Position numbers and translations under genes: made by a program
Shown: in pieces, positions 18,038-26,695 of the stretch
How the letters are laid out: the number at the start of each line of letters is the position of its first letter
Numbering within the stretch: the stretch's first letter is position 1
Origin: Sulfuricaulis sp.
GTDB lineage: Bacteria; Pseudomonadota; Gammaproteobacteria; Acidiferrobacterales; Sulfurifustaceae
Assembly (NCBI RefSeq): GCF_024653915.1
Contig: NZ_JANLGY010000013.1
Span: forward strand, 124,001 to 188,000
Reading direction: 5' to 3'
DNA length: 64,000 nt
The notes under the pieces: model-generated
The model's input: the letters and a program-made list of their open reading frames with translations, nothing else
What the model was told of the DNA's origin: nothing
Database searches by the model: none

Positions 18038-18183
18038 CAGCGCATTTCTGCTTCACAAGCATTTTTCCATTCATCTCCGCGGCATGGCCAATCGGTCTTG
18101 CTGAGGCGGTATCTCGGTGCGATTATCGTCCTGGAAACAGAGTGGCCCGCCATGAGGCCCGTGTCTACTCCAGGAAATAAGGA

Positions 18184-18537
18184 ATGAATGCGCCGAAAAT
18201 CCAGACAGCGATTCCCCAGCGACGCTACCAGTTTGGTGAATACACCGGTGTAGTGCTCGGCGAGATCGAAAGCGGGGATGGAGTGAAATACCAGTACATC
18301 CTGGCGCTCGTGCGCGAAGGTGAAGACCGGCCCTCGTTTTACGTGACCGCGGAGAAGAATCCGCGAAGCCGTGCACAGGAAGGCTCCCATCGCCTGCGCG
18401 TCATCACACAAGGGTTGGACGAAGAGGTCGGTTGTTCGAACGCGTGGGTCGAGCTCGACGCCTTCTGCGCGGAGGCCTTTACCGTCGTGGCCAAGGTGTT
18501 GGGCCTGTCAGACGAGCAACCTGTGGCGATTGCCTGA
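18184..18537 (+). CDS. Small hypothetical protein
   Basis: A 117-residue soluble protein with a strong ribosome site (AGGAAATAAGGA just before the ATG). It starts MNAPKIQTAIPQRRYQFGEY and continues with strands such as YTGVVLGEIESGDGVKYQYIL and PSFYVTAEKNPR, so it is probably a small beta-rich fold. There is no signal, membrane segment or metal motif. I do not recognise it. It stands alone between the GGDEF-EAL gene and a repeat. Confidence 0.75.
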   Translation: MNAPKIQTAIPQRRYQFGEYTGVVLGEIESGDGVKYQYILALVREGEDRPSFYVTAEKNPRSRAQEGSHRLRVITQGLDEEVGCSNAWVELDAFCAEAFTVVAKVLGLSDEQPVAIA

Positions 18538-18591
18538 CCGGCGCTTTGCCTGCTGACACTAACTGTGGGAGAGATCCTGCGTTCGGTGTTT

Positions 18592-18632
18592 CCCCCTCAC
18601 CCTTGCCCTCTCCCGCCGGGGGAGAGGGGGAG
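18592..18632. repeat. CTCTCCC/GGGAGAG hairpin repeat, copy 1
   Basis: CCCCTCACCCTTGCCCTCTCCCG, a short turn and GGGGGAGAGGGGGAG. It is the same family as 26330-26374 and 38271-38325. Hairpins of this composition are widespread between genes in proteobacteria. Confidence 0.8.
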
Positions 18633-18685
18633 TCGGTCGGCTTCAAGCCAACAGTTAAAAACTGCCGGCTTGAAGCCGATCATAC

Positions 18686-19171
18686 TTAGTGGTGATGGCC
18701 ACCCGCACCGTGCACGTGACCGTGCTCAAGCTCTTCCTTCGTGGCCGTGCGGACTTCGGTAATCTCAACATCGAAATGCAGGGTCTTCCCGGCCAGCGGG
18801 TGGTTGGCGTCGAGAACGGCTCCGGTTTCCGTCATGCTGACGATGGCAAAAGTGATGGGTCCGTTTGGCCCGTCGGCTGAGACGCGTGCGCCGACTTCGA
18901 GCTTCATGTCTGGCGGGAAATGTTCACGCGGGGCCTCGAAAATGGCCTCAGGATTTTTCTCGCCGTAGCCCTCCGCGGGCGCTACCGTGACTTTGGATTT
19001 GTGGCCAGCCGAAACGCCTTCCAGCGCTTTTTCCAGTCCTGGAATGATGTTGCTGTGACCGTGCAGATAGTTAAGCGGTTCACTGCCACGGCTCGAGTCG
19101 AGCACTTCGCCACTGTCGTCGGTCAGGGTGTAATGCATCGACACAACCATACCCTGGGCTGCCTTCATCAT
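18686..19171 (-). CDS. slyD: FKBP-type peptidyl-prolyl isomerase, SlyD-like
   Basis: A 161-residue cytoplasmic SlyD-type prolyl isomerase and chaperone. The FKBP domain is split by an insert-in-flap region: AQGMVVSMHYTLTDDSGEVLDSS, then PLNYLHGHSNIIPGLEKAL, then VAPAEGYGEKNPEAI. The C-terminus is His-rich (HGHVHGAGGHHH) and would bind nickel or other metals, as in E. coli SlyD. I set the start at the first ATG of an ATGATG pair (19171), preceded by GAGGATTTC. An upstream extension in the same frame has no ribosome site. Confidence 0.9.
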   Translation of the reverse strand: MMKAAQGMVVSMHYTLTDDSGEVLDSSRGSEPLNYLHGHSNIIPGLEKALEGVSAGHKSKVTVAPAEGYGEKNPEAIFEAPREHFPPDMKLEVGARVSADGPNGPITFAIVSMTETGAVLDANHPLAGKTLHFDVEITEVRTATKEELEHGHVHGAGGHHH

Positions 19172-19357
19172 GAAATCCTCATGGATATTTGGTAAGAAGA
19201 GTGCGCCACTATATCGCAGATGGGGGCCGACGCCCAAGCAGGATTGGCACTGCCTGTCACGTGCGGGGGTTTGCCGAACCGGCAAGACAGCCTCCATGGA
19301 CGGGCTTATACTTCCATGTGAAATTTCCCGGTGATTCATTCGGATAAATTATTTCTC

Positions 19358-19765
19358 ATGATCAAACATCTCGATGTTAATGTCTCCGGACAGGGCCTGC
19401 ATGAAATCACCGATCGGATCCAGGCTGTGGTGCGCGAGGTCGGAATCAATGAAGGTCTGTGCACACTCTTTGTGCAGCACACCTCTGCCAGCCTGTTAAT
19501 TCAGGAAAATGCCGATCCAGCGGTGAAGCACGATCTGGAGCACTGGTTTAACCGGCTGGCGCCGGAGAACGATCCGCTATATACCCACCAGAACGAAGGC
19601 CCGGATGACATGCCGGGACACATCAAGTCGGCGCTTACAGCAACACACCTTTGCATCCCGGTTTTCGGCGGACGTCTGGCGCTCGGCACCTGGCAGGGCG
19701 TGTATCTGTGGGAGCACCGGCACAAGCGCGGCACGCGTCAGATCGTGGTGCATCTCGGCGAGTGA
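19358..19765 (+). CDS. yjbQ: YjbQ/UPF0047 family protein
   Basis: A 135-residue UPF0047 protein. The signature is clear: EGLCTLFVQHTSASLLIQENADPAV, HDLEHWFNRLAP, GPDDMPGHIKSALT and LGTWQGVYLWEHR. Some members replace thiamine-phosphate synthase when overproduced, but the real role is not settled. The ATG at 19358 gives the normal family length. A GTG at 19331 is also in frame. The stop overlaps the GTG of the following peptidase gene by three bases. Confidence 0.9.
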   Translation: MIKHLDVNVSGQGLHEITDRIQAVVREVGINEGLCTLFVQHTSASLLIQENADPAVKHDLEHWFNRLAPENDPLYTHQNEGPDDMPGHIKSALTATHLCIPVFGGRLALGTWQGVYLWEHRHKRGTRQIVVHLGE

Positions 19766-21696
19766 GCATTCGCCAGACAATCGCGCCGTACGGTTCCTGG
19801 AAATCGCCGATCACTGCGGATCGTATCGTCGAGGGCGGCGTTGGCCTGGGACAGGTCGCACTCGACGGTTCCGATATTTACTGGAGTGAAATGCGCCCCG
19901 CAGAAGGTGGGCGCCATGTCATCCTGCGTTGGCGAGAGGGCACCGTGGAGGAAATATTGCCCGCGCCTTTCAGCGCACGCACGCGAGTGCATGAATATGG
20001 CGGCGGAGCCTTTGCGGTGGATGAGGGCGTGCTGTATTTCAGCAACGACAACGATCAACTTCTGTATCGTCTGGCACCGGGTAATCCGCCACATGCAATT
20101 ACTACGGGCACGGAAAAACGCTACGCTGACGCTGTGATTGACCGCCGACATCATCGCCTGCTCTGTGTTGGCGAGGATCACAGCGTCGGGGGCGAGCCCG
20201 TCAATACGATCGTAGCCATCGATCTGGAGGGCCAATGCGAGGCACGCGTTTTGGTGGCGGGGCAGGATTTTTACGCCTCCCCACGCCTGAGCCCGGATGG
20301 CAGGCAACTCGCGTGGCTTTCCTGGAATCACCCGGACATGCCGTGGGATGGCACAGAGCTGTGGCTGGCAGACATGGGGCCGGATGGCTTGCCCGTTAAC
20401 CCTCAATGTGTGGCGGGCAACCGCGAAGAATCGGTATTTCAGCCGTTGTTCGCGCCGGATGGCACGCTGTATTTTGTTTCCGACCGCAGCAATTGGTGGA
20501 ATCTTTACCGCCTGCAGCAGGGGCGCGTCAAGGCACTGGCGCCCATGGAAGCGGAGTTTGGCCTGCCCCAGTGGATTTTCGGACTGTCCACCTATGCCTT
20601 CGATTCGGCCCAGCGTCTGGTTTGCACGTTCAACCGCGCGGGCGCGTGGCATCTCGCCGTGCTCGACACCAGCACGCTCAGGATGGAGGAAATTGAGACA
20701 CCATTCAGCGACATCAGTCATGTCACGGCCGCTGATGGTATGGCGATTTTTGTGGCGGCCTCAGCCACGCTGCCGGCGGCAATCGTGCGTCTCGACTTGG
20801 TAACTCACCAATATGAAATCCTGCGCGCATCCCTTACCGATATTCCGGAGTCCGGTTATCTGTCCGCGCCGCAGACACTGACCTATCCTACGGCCCACGG
20901 CGATACAGCGCACGCCTGGTATTACCCGCCCACGAACCAGGATTTCCATGCAACCGCGGACTCAATGCCACCCTTGCTGGTATTGAGTCATGGCGGTCCG
21001 ACATCGGCGGCATCGTCGTCACTGAATCTCAGAATCCAATACTGGACCAGCCGCGGTTTTGCCGTGGTGGATGTGAACTACCGTGGATCGACGGGTTATG
21101 GTCGTGCCTACCGCCACCGTCTCGACGGACAATGGGGCGTTGCCGATGTGGAGGATTGCATGGCGGCAGCGCAACATATCGTGGAGCGCGGGCTGGCGGA
21201 CAAAGATCGTCTCGCCATACGCGGGGGCAGTGCCGGTGGATACACTACGCTGTGCGCGTTGACGTTCCACCGTTTGTTTCGCGTCGGCGCGGCTTACTAT
21301 GGCGTGAGCGACCTCGAAGCACTGGTGCGGGACACGCATAAATTCGAGGCGCGATATCTGGATCGTCTGATCGGGCCTTATCCTGCCAGTCGAGACCTAT
21401 ATCTTGAGCGTTCACCGATTCATCATGTAGATCGTTTGAGTAGTCCGGTAATTTTCTTTCAGGGGCTGGAGGACAAGGTGGTGCCGCCGGATCAAACGGA
21501 GAAGATGGTAAACGCGCTACGCGCGCGCCACATACCCGTGGCTTACGTGCCGTTTGAAGGCGAGCAGCACGGCTTCCGCCGCGCGGAAAATATCCGTCGT
21601 GCACTGGAGGCGGAGTTTTATTTTTATTCCCGACTGTTTGGTTTTACGCCGGCCGATTCCATCATGCCGGTAACGATCGAGAATCTCCAGCCGTAA
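19762..21696 (+). CDS. S9-family prolyl oligopeptidase
   Basis: A 644-residue peptidase with an N-terminal beta-propeller (about 1-380) and a C-terminal alpha/beta hydrolase (about 390-644). The nucleophile is Ser490 in RGGSAGGYTTL, the acid lies in GLEDKVVPP, and the His in GEQHGF. PLLVLSHGGPT and FAVVDVNYRGSTGYGR are family landmarks of the S9C (acylaminoacyl peptidase-like) group. No signal peptide, so cytoplasmic. The GTG at 19762 overlaps the yjbQ stop and gives the normal N-terminus (IAPYGSWKSPITAD). Confidence 0.9.
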   Translation: MSIRQTIAPYGSWKSPITADRIVEGGVGLGQVALDGSDIYWSEMRPAEGGRHVILRWREGTVEEILPAPFSARTRVHEYGGGAFAVDEGVLYFSNDNDQLLYRLAPGNPPHAITTGTEKRYADAVIDRRHHRLLCVGEDHSVGGEPVNTIVAIDLEGQCEARVLVAGQDFYASPRLSPDGRQLAWLSWNHPDMPWDGTELWLADMGPDGLPVNPQCVAGNREESVFQPLFAPDGTLYFVSDRSNWWNLYRLQQGRVKALAPMEAEFGLPQWIFGLSTYAFDSAQRLVCTFNRAGAWHLAVLDTSTLRMEEIETPFSDISHVTAADGMAIFVAASATLPAAIVRLDLVTHQYEILRASLTDIPESGYLSAPQTLTYPTAHGDTAHAWYYPPTNQDFHATADSMPPLLVLSHGGPTSAASSSLNLRIQYWTSRGFAVVDVNYRGSTGYGRAYRHRLDGQWGVADVEDCMAAAQHIVERGLADKDRLAIRGGSAGGYTTLCALTFHRLFRVGAAYYGVSDLEALVRDTHKFEARYLDRLIGPYPASRDLYLERSPIHHVDRLSSPVIFFQGLEDKVVPPDQTEKMVNALRARHIPVAYVPFEGEQHGFRRAENIRRALEAEFYFYSRLFGFTPADSIMPVTIENLQP

Positions 21697-21701
21697 AAAA
21701 A

Positions 21702-23186
21702 TCAGTCCACGCGGCTGGTGATCAGCTGGTTATCCGGAAATTTATTGTCGCGCAGGTATTTATTCACCGATGTCAGAAAGGCTTCGGGTCCGGCGGCGTA
21801 GATATCGAAGCCGCTGAGATCGGGATGATCCTTCGTGAGCTGCTTGAGGGCCAAGTCCGATTTGGCCGCCCCCGCCGTCAATGATGTGTACTGGAAATTA
21901 TCCAGCGCGTCTGTCCAGGAACGGCAGAGATTGTTGAGGTAATGACCGCCGTCGTCGCTGAGCCAATACAGGTGCAGGCTCTCGGCCACGTCCCGCGCCA
22001 TGGCGTGTTCGATGAGGCTTTTGATCGGCGCGAATCCCGTTCCATGGGCCAGAAAAATCAGGGAACGTGGCGATTCCTCGCCCAACTTGAATTCCCCTTT
22101 GGGTCCGACGAGCGAAACGATATCCCCTGGTTTCAGTTTTTTGAAGACATAATCGGCGAGGCGATTGCCGGGCAGACGCTGCACGTGAAACTGGAGATTG
22201 CGGTCGTCACACGGGCAACTGGCGACCGGGTAATCCGCCTCGGCGCCGTTGGCGGTTTCGAGCGTCACCGCCTGGCCGGCGAGGAACTGCAGCCGCTTCG
22301 TGCGTGGCGTCTGCAAGTGCAACAGCGCCATGTTATCGCCAAGCAACTCTATCTTCTTGACCCGCGTCGCGATTTGTTGTGCCGGAATATCCTGCGCGCC
22401 GCCGATCTCGGCGGCCTCGATCTCCAGATCGTTCACCGCCGTGTGGGAACACAGCAGCACATAGCCCTGATTCTTTTCGGCCTCGCTGAAAGCGTAATCG
22501 GAGTGGCGCATCGGGAGCGTCTTCCCGGAAACCACCCTGGCCTTGCACAAACCGCAGTTGCCGTTGCTGCAACCATAACGCAGCGAGATGCCGGCACGCA
22601 GGGCGGCATCCAGGATGGTGTCCGAACCTTCCACGAAAAACTCGCGTTGGCCCGGAACGAGGCGAACATGGGCGGTCATGAGGCGGAGAAAACTCTCCTT
22701 GACGACGTAGGATTGAAGATAGTCGTTGGGCGACTGCTTCTCCAGTTCATGCCGTAGCCACAGCTTGAGAGGCCCCATGATATTGCGGATATCCTGACCG
22801 CCGGACCTTTCATGCTCACTGAATTTGTCATACAGCCAGTCGGTGATGGTTTTGTAGCGCCCCACCTGCATCCGTGTTTTTGCCAGTTCCTTGCTCAGCC
22901 CGGAGAGACGTTCGGCCAGCACCTCGGGTCCGGGCAGCAGTACTTCACGCACACGGTGGGCAAAGGCATCGTCCTTGATGTGGGTGAAGCGCTCCAGTTC
23001 ACCGCTGTTGTCCAGTTGTGTATCCGGATAGGCGCGCAGCAAATCCTCGGGCTTGACCATGCCCTCGAAGGTTTCCAGCTCGCCTTTCTTGATTTTTTTC
23101 TGGAGCGCGCCACGCGTGACGCCCACAAGACGCGCGGCGCGCGTCAAGCTAAGTAACTGTGCGCCGTTATTTGACTGGTCTGGCAT
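21702..23186 (-). CDS. Fusion: helix-turn-helix + [2Fe-2S] ferredoxin + ferredoxin reductase
   Basis: A 494-residue protein with three parts. Residues about 11-55 (LLSLTRAARLVGVTRGALQK, then IKKGELETFEG) read as a DNA-binding helix-turn-helix like those of MerR/excisionase or Fis-type proteins. Residues 60-165 are helical. Residues 172-260 are a plant-type [2Fe-2S] ferredoxin with cluster ligands Cys206, Cys211, Cys214 and Cys246. Residues 270-494 are a ferredoxin-NAD(P)+ reductase-like module with the nucleotide motif HGTGFAPIKSLIEHA. The FAD-binding RxYS motif is altered (ADYPVAS, no Arg). A redox-sensing regulator is one reading; an oxidoreductase with a protein-binding head is another. 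Confidence 0.8.
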   Translation of the reverse strand: MPDQSNNGAQLLSLTRAARLVGVTRGALQKKIKKGELETFEGMVKPEDLLRAYPDTQLDNSGELERFTHIKDDAFAHRVREVLLPGPEVLAERLSGLSKELAKTRMQVGRYKTITDWLYDKFSEHERSGGQDIRNIMGPLKLWLRHELEKQSPNDYLQSYVVKESFLRLMTAHVRLVPGQREFFVEGSDTILDAALRAGISLRYGCSNGNCGLCKARVVSGKTLPMRHSDYAFSEAEKNQGYVLLCSHTAVNDLEIEAAEIGGAQDIPAQQIATRVKKIELLGDNMALLHLQTPRTKRLQFLAGQAVTLETANGAEADYPVASCPCDDRNLQFHVQRLPGNRLADYVFKKLKPGDIVSLVGPKGEFKLGEESPRSLIFLAHGTGFAPIKSLIEHAMARDVAESLHLYWLSDDGGHYLNNLCRSWTDALDNFQYTSLTAGAAKSDLALKQLTKDHPDLSGFDIYAAGPEAFLTSVNKYLRDNKFPDNQLITSRVD

Positions 23187-23237
23187 GGATCAATCCCACC
23201 AACGTGTCTGGGCCGTGTCGGTTGAATTAAATCACCC

Positions 23238-23247
23238 GACTATAGTC
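23238..23247. promoter_or_regulatory. Short palindrome upstream of the fusion gene
   Basis: GACTATAGTC is a perfect 10-bp palindrome 52-61 nt upstream of the fusion-protein start. It could be an operator for that protein or part of a promoter. Nothing else supports it. Confidence 0.25.
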
Positions 23248-23365
23248 AGCATGACAACCTTACAGAGAGGCATGAGGCGCGGTTTACTGCAGAGATAATT
23301 GGGGAAATATAAAACGTCATGGCAAATGCCGTATGCCAAGTATCGGGGATATAAAAAACCGGCTT

Positions 23366-23397
23366 GCGGGGCAAGCCATTGTCTGGCTTTGCCCCGC
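23366..23397. terminator. GC-rich hairpin after the RNA-binding protein gene
   Basis: GCGGGGCAAGCCA pairs with TGGCTTTGCCCCGC (13 pairs, one bulge) around a 5-nt loop. An A-run at 23353-23358 would be a T-run on the reverse strand a few bases past the stem, so it probably ends the reverse gene at 23460. Confidence 0.55.
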
Positions 23398-23459
23398 TCC
23401 GACGTCAGATGGAGAAAGATGAGTTGAGACTGTCTGGCTAAATAGGCAGATCGGGAGGT

Positions 23460-23861
23460 CTAGTAACTCCGTCGCCCGCCACCGCCACCACCACCGCCAC
23501 CACCGCCGCGATTTCCCCAGCCGCCACCACCGCCACCACCACCACGATTCCCAAAGCCACCGCGGCCACCACCACCGCCACCACCACCACCACCACCACC
23601 ACCGCCACCAGGACGATCAGTCTTGGGCCGGGCTTCGTTGACATTCAGCGCGCGACCTTTCAGGTCTTTCTGGTTCATGCCGTTGATGGCGGCCGTTGCC
23701 TCGGCCTTCGCCGGCATTTCAACAAATCCGAAACCACGCGGCTCGCCACTGAACTTGTCTTTGAGAATGGTGACCTTGCTGATCTGCCCGAAGGCGCTGA
23801 AGGCCTCGCGCAAGTCTTCTTCCGTGACATCGCGCGACAGATTTCCTACGAAGATATTCAT
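23460..23861 (-). CDS. Glycine-rich RRM RNA-binding protein
   Basis: A 133-residue protein. Residues 1-79 are one RNA-recognition motif with RNP2 (IFVGNL) and RNP1 (RGFGFVEM). Residues about 84-130 are a low-complexity tail of glycine runs broken by RGGFGNRGG and GWGNRGG, ending RRSY. AGGAG precedes the ATG. It resembles cyanobacterial and proteobacterial cold-inducible Rbp proteins. The tail is encoded by long GGC/GGT tracts prone to slippage, so its length may vary between strains or assemblies. The divergence of GC and codon use in the tail follows from the repeat. It lies next to the RNA helicase gene rhlE. Confidence 0.92.
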   Translation of the reverse strand: MNIFVGNLSRDVTEEDLREAFSAFGQISKVTILKDKFSGEPRGFGFVEMPAKAEATAAINGMNQKDLKGRALNVNEARPKTDRPGGGGGGGGGGGGGGGRGGFGNRGGGGGGGGWGNRGGGGGGGGGGGRRSY

Positions 23862-24124
23862 ATCAAACTCCTGGATTGAAAGGGTAAGGCATCGTGGACC
23901 GTGCTTCGCTTTCGGAAACGATGGCTGTGAAAGTGCGCGGTCGGATAGGCGAATGATCGGGCGTGAACCAGTTCCTTGGCATCAATGTAAGGAAGGGTGG
24001 GCTTCAGTGACCCAGCTTCTTCGGCATCCGCGACGGATAATACGCCTGTGATTTGCCGGCGTCCAAGTGTCCAAAGAACTCCACCCGATCATCGGCCTGC
24101 CGGGGGGCAGGAGCGGCGCGCCGG

Positions 24125-25444
24125 TTAGCCGAATGCCTTTACAGTGCGGCCGGTGCCACCCGAGCCATGGCGCGGGCCTTGGCCGTGACGAGGATGATTC
24201 CCGCCGTTTTTTGCTTTGAAATGGTGCGGCGCACCGTTTTGGCGATGCGGTTTGTTGCTAGACGGGCCGCCGCGACGGTGGGCCGAGGGTGCGTGCTGTC
24301 GCGGGCGCAGGGTCGGTTCCATGCCGGGTATGACATGGGCCGGAATCGCCTGGCGGGTGTAACGCTCGATATCCCGCAGCTGCTGGAAATTATCCGGCGC
24401 GGCGAACGAGATGGCGATGCCCTTGGCGCCTGCGCGGCCGGTGCGGCCGATGCGATGCACATAATCCTCCGCGCTTTTCGGGAGATCGAAGTTGATGACA
24501 TGGGTAATGCCGGAGACGTCGATACCGCGAGCGGCCACGTCGGTGGCCACCAGCAAGCGCACCGAGCCTGAACGCAAATTGGTGATCGCGCGGTTACGCT
24601 GGTTCTGGTTCATGTCACCGTGCAGTGCCGCGGCCGGGTGCCCCTTGGCGTGCAGGGTTTTGGCAAGACGATCCGCTCCCCGCTTGGTAGCGGTGAACAC
24701 GATGGCCTTGTTCATGTTGATATCATCCAACAGGTGAGTCAGCAGGCGCTGCTTGTGCGCGCCATCGTCCACGTGATGCAGGCGTTGCTCGATATTTTCA
24801 TGTCGTTCCTGCGGTGTCGCGATCTGGATGAGCTTGGGGTTTTTCAGCAGGCGGCGTGCCAGTTTGGCGATATTGCCTTCGAGCGTCGCGGAAAACAGCA
24901 GTGTCTGACGGGTGGCCGGTGTGGCGGCGGCGATTTCTTCCACCGCGTGAATGAAACCCATGTCGAGCATGCGGTCGGCCTCGTCCAGCACCAGTATTTC
25001 CAGGCGCGAGTAGTCGATGCGTCCACGTTCCATGTGGTCCAGCAGCCGTCCGGGTGTCGCCACCAGAATATCCAGCGGTTGGGACAGCAGCCGCATCTGC
25101 GGCGGATAGGGCATGCCGCCGACGACGCTGCCGATGCGAAAACGCATGTGCTTGCCGTATTTGATGGCGGCCGCTGTTACCTGGTTGGCGAGCTCGCGTG
25201 TGGGTGTCAGCACCAGCACGCGCGGGCCGCGGGAATTTTTGGTCGACGGCGTGCTCAGCCGTTGCAGCGAGGGCATGACGAATGCGGCTGTCTTGCCGGT
25301 GCCGGTCTGGGCCGAAGCCATGAGGTCGTGGCCTTCCAGTGCCGCGGGGATTGCCTGCGCCTGGATTGGAGTAGGCACGGTGTAACCGCTCTCGCTGATG
25401 GCCTTGAGGATAGACGGGTGTAAAGCTAGTTTTTCAAAAGTCAC
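24125..25444 (-). CDS. rhlE: DEAD-box RNA helicase RhlE
   Basis: A 439-residue ATP-dependent RNA helicase. Motifs in order: the Q motif (GYTVPTPIQAQAIP), motif I (AQTGTGKTA), Ia (TPTRELANQ), DEAD (VLDEADRML), SAT (LFSATLE), and domain 2 motifs (VATDVAARGIDV, HRIGRTGRAG). A basic, His/Asn-rich tail follows (from about residue 375), as in RhlE proteins. The GTG at 25444 is chosen over an ATG 78 nt upstream, because AAGGA precedes it and VTFEKLALHPSIL aligns with family N-termini. It lies 263 nt from the RRM-protein gene, in the same direction; that gap holds no gene I can support. Confidence 0.92.
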   Translation of the reverse strand: MTFEKLALHPSILKAISESGYTVPTPIQAQAIPAALEGHDLMASAQTGTGKTAAFVMPSLQRLSTPSTKNSRGPRVLVLTPTRELANQVTAAAIKYGKHMRFRIGSVVGGMPYPPQMRLLSQPLDILVATPGRLLDHMERGRIDYSRLEILVLDEADRMLDMGFIHAVEEIAAATPATRQTLLFSATLEGNIAKLARRLLKNPKLIQIATPQERHENIEQRLHHVDDGAHKQRLLTHLLDDINMNKAIVFTATKRGADRLAKTLHAKGHPAAALHGDMNQNQRNRAITNLRSGSVRLLVATDVAARGIDVSGITHVINFDLPKSAEDYVHRIGRTGRAGAKGIAISFAAPDNFQQLRDIERYTRQAIPAHVIPGMEPTLRPRQHAPSAHRRGGPSSNKPHRQNGAPHHFKAKNGGNHPRHGQGPRHGSGGTGRTVKAFG

Positions 25445-25722
25445 AATATTTCCTTGAATGAGATAAATGGTGCGTGCAGATAAGCGCAACCGTTTACCTG
25501 CATCAGGCAACGGTGGTGACAAACTGCTGGCGCGAACACATCGTCGCCAACCGTTTAATTGCTGAAATTCCAGGGAAACTGAAACCAGAAGGTGGGTCAG
25601 AGAGCGATGAACTTATTGGCTGAATCCAACATTACTGTCTGGATCGTTTAGCCGGCGCGAACCATACAGGAATACTCGGGGGAAAGCCAGTTTGCGCTCG
25701 CGGACAGGGTGTCCACGGAGGA

Positions 25723-25992
25723 TTATTCCTTGACCAAGGGGACCCACAGCAAATGCAGCCCTACCATAAGCGCCAGGCCAATCAGGCTCAGGCCATAAAC
25801 CATCAGGTTGGTGTCGAAGAACAGGGCGGCGACCATGACGGCAGCGCCCGGCAGGGCGGCCTTCAACCAGTCCGGAAAGGAGACCTTGACGGCTTTTTCG
25901 CAGGCCTGGCAGGGTACGGGAGCGCCGGGCCCCAAAAAAATCTTGCGCAACGAACTTATCGCGGGTTTTCCGCAATGAGGACACTGATACAT
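25723..25992 (-). CDS. Zinc-ribbon membrane protein, small hypothetical
   Basis: An 89-residue protein with an N-terminal zinc ribbon made from CPHC (residues 4-7) and CQAC (about 28-31). Two predicted membrane helices follow (ALPGAAVMVAALFFD and MVYGLSLIGLALMVGLHLLWV), ending at PLVKE. The layout is like small zinc-ribbon membrane proteins of unknown role. The gap between it and rhlE (25445-25722) contains nothing I can support. Confidence 0.7.
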   Translation of the reverse strand: MYQCPHCGKPAISSLRKIFLGPGAPVPCQACEKAVKVSFPDWLKAALPGAAVMVAALFFDTNLMVYGLSLIGLALMVGLHLLWVPLVKE

Positions 25993-26151
25993 CTTTCTCT
26001 ACCCTATGCTGTAGTGCTGACGCTATATATCAAAAGATTGAAATCGCCCTTTTGATTAGCTCGCGTGAATGAGTCAGATCAACAGGCCGGAATACAATAT
26101 CCACCTGTCCGGGAAAAGGCAAATTGGCCCGGCCGGGAACCGGCATCGAGG

Positions 26152-26571
26152 ATGTATCGTACATTGATATGTGACGGGCAGGGGTTGGCGCACCCGCGGC
26201 GGTTCGGACTGGCCTGTCATCTCGGTTTGTTGCTCGATATTCCCAGCATCGGCGTGGCCAAGTCGCGACTGATCGGAACGCATGGCGAAGTGCCGGACAC
26301 GAAGGGCGCATGGACGCCGCTGCTCGGTCACCCCTCATCCCCATCCCTTCTCCCGCAAGGGGAGAAGGGGGCGAGACGTGGCGCGCTTCGCGCGCACTCA
26401 GAAATCATCGGCGCGGTGCTGCGAACGCGCACCGGCGTGATGCCGGTTTATGTGTCCATCGGCCATCGAATCAGTCTCGCCACCGCCATTGATTATGTTC
26501 TGCGCAGCACGACGCGCTTCCGCTTGCCGGAAACAACGCGTCGCGCGCATCGGCTGGCCTCCGCGGTTTAA
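26152..26571 (+). pseudogene. nfi: Endonuclease V (Nfi) relic with an inserted hairpin repeat
   Basis: The reading frame matches only the C-terminal half of endonuclease [21 protein letters not shown], then [38 protein letters not shown] and [11 protein letters not shown]. The first 110 or so residues, including the first catalytic Asp, are absent upstream. Between GAWTPLLGH and EIIGAVLRT lies an in-frame stretch ([17 protein letters not shown] and more) encoded by a CTCTCCC-type hairpin repeat. So this gene lost its N-terminus and also gained a repeat. I expect no deaminated-DNA repair activity. Confidence 0.8.
26330..26374. repeat. CTTCTCCC/GGGAGAAG hairpin repeat inside the nfi relic, copy 2
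   Basis: CCCCTCATCCCCATCCCTTC then TCCCGCAAGGGGAGAAGGGG. Same family as 18592-18632 and 38271-38325. The nfi reading frame runs through it unbroken. Confidence 0.8.
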
Positions 26572-26695
26572 TTGCCGCGCGCTGTTTTTTTGATCAGGGT
26601 CAACGACCCGCGGGGGTATCTCTGTACCATGGCATCAATGTTGCGTCTGATAATGCCGTACGCTATTTCTCCAATTCATCTGATGGATCATGACC

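Noticed and set aside
19738-20721. Reverse-strand open frame of 327 codons
   Set aside because: Antisense of the S9 peptidase, which has an intact catalytic triad and start overlap with yjbQ.
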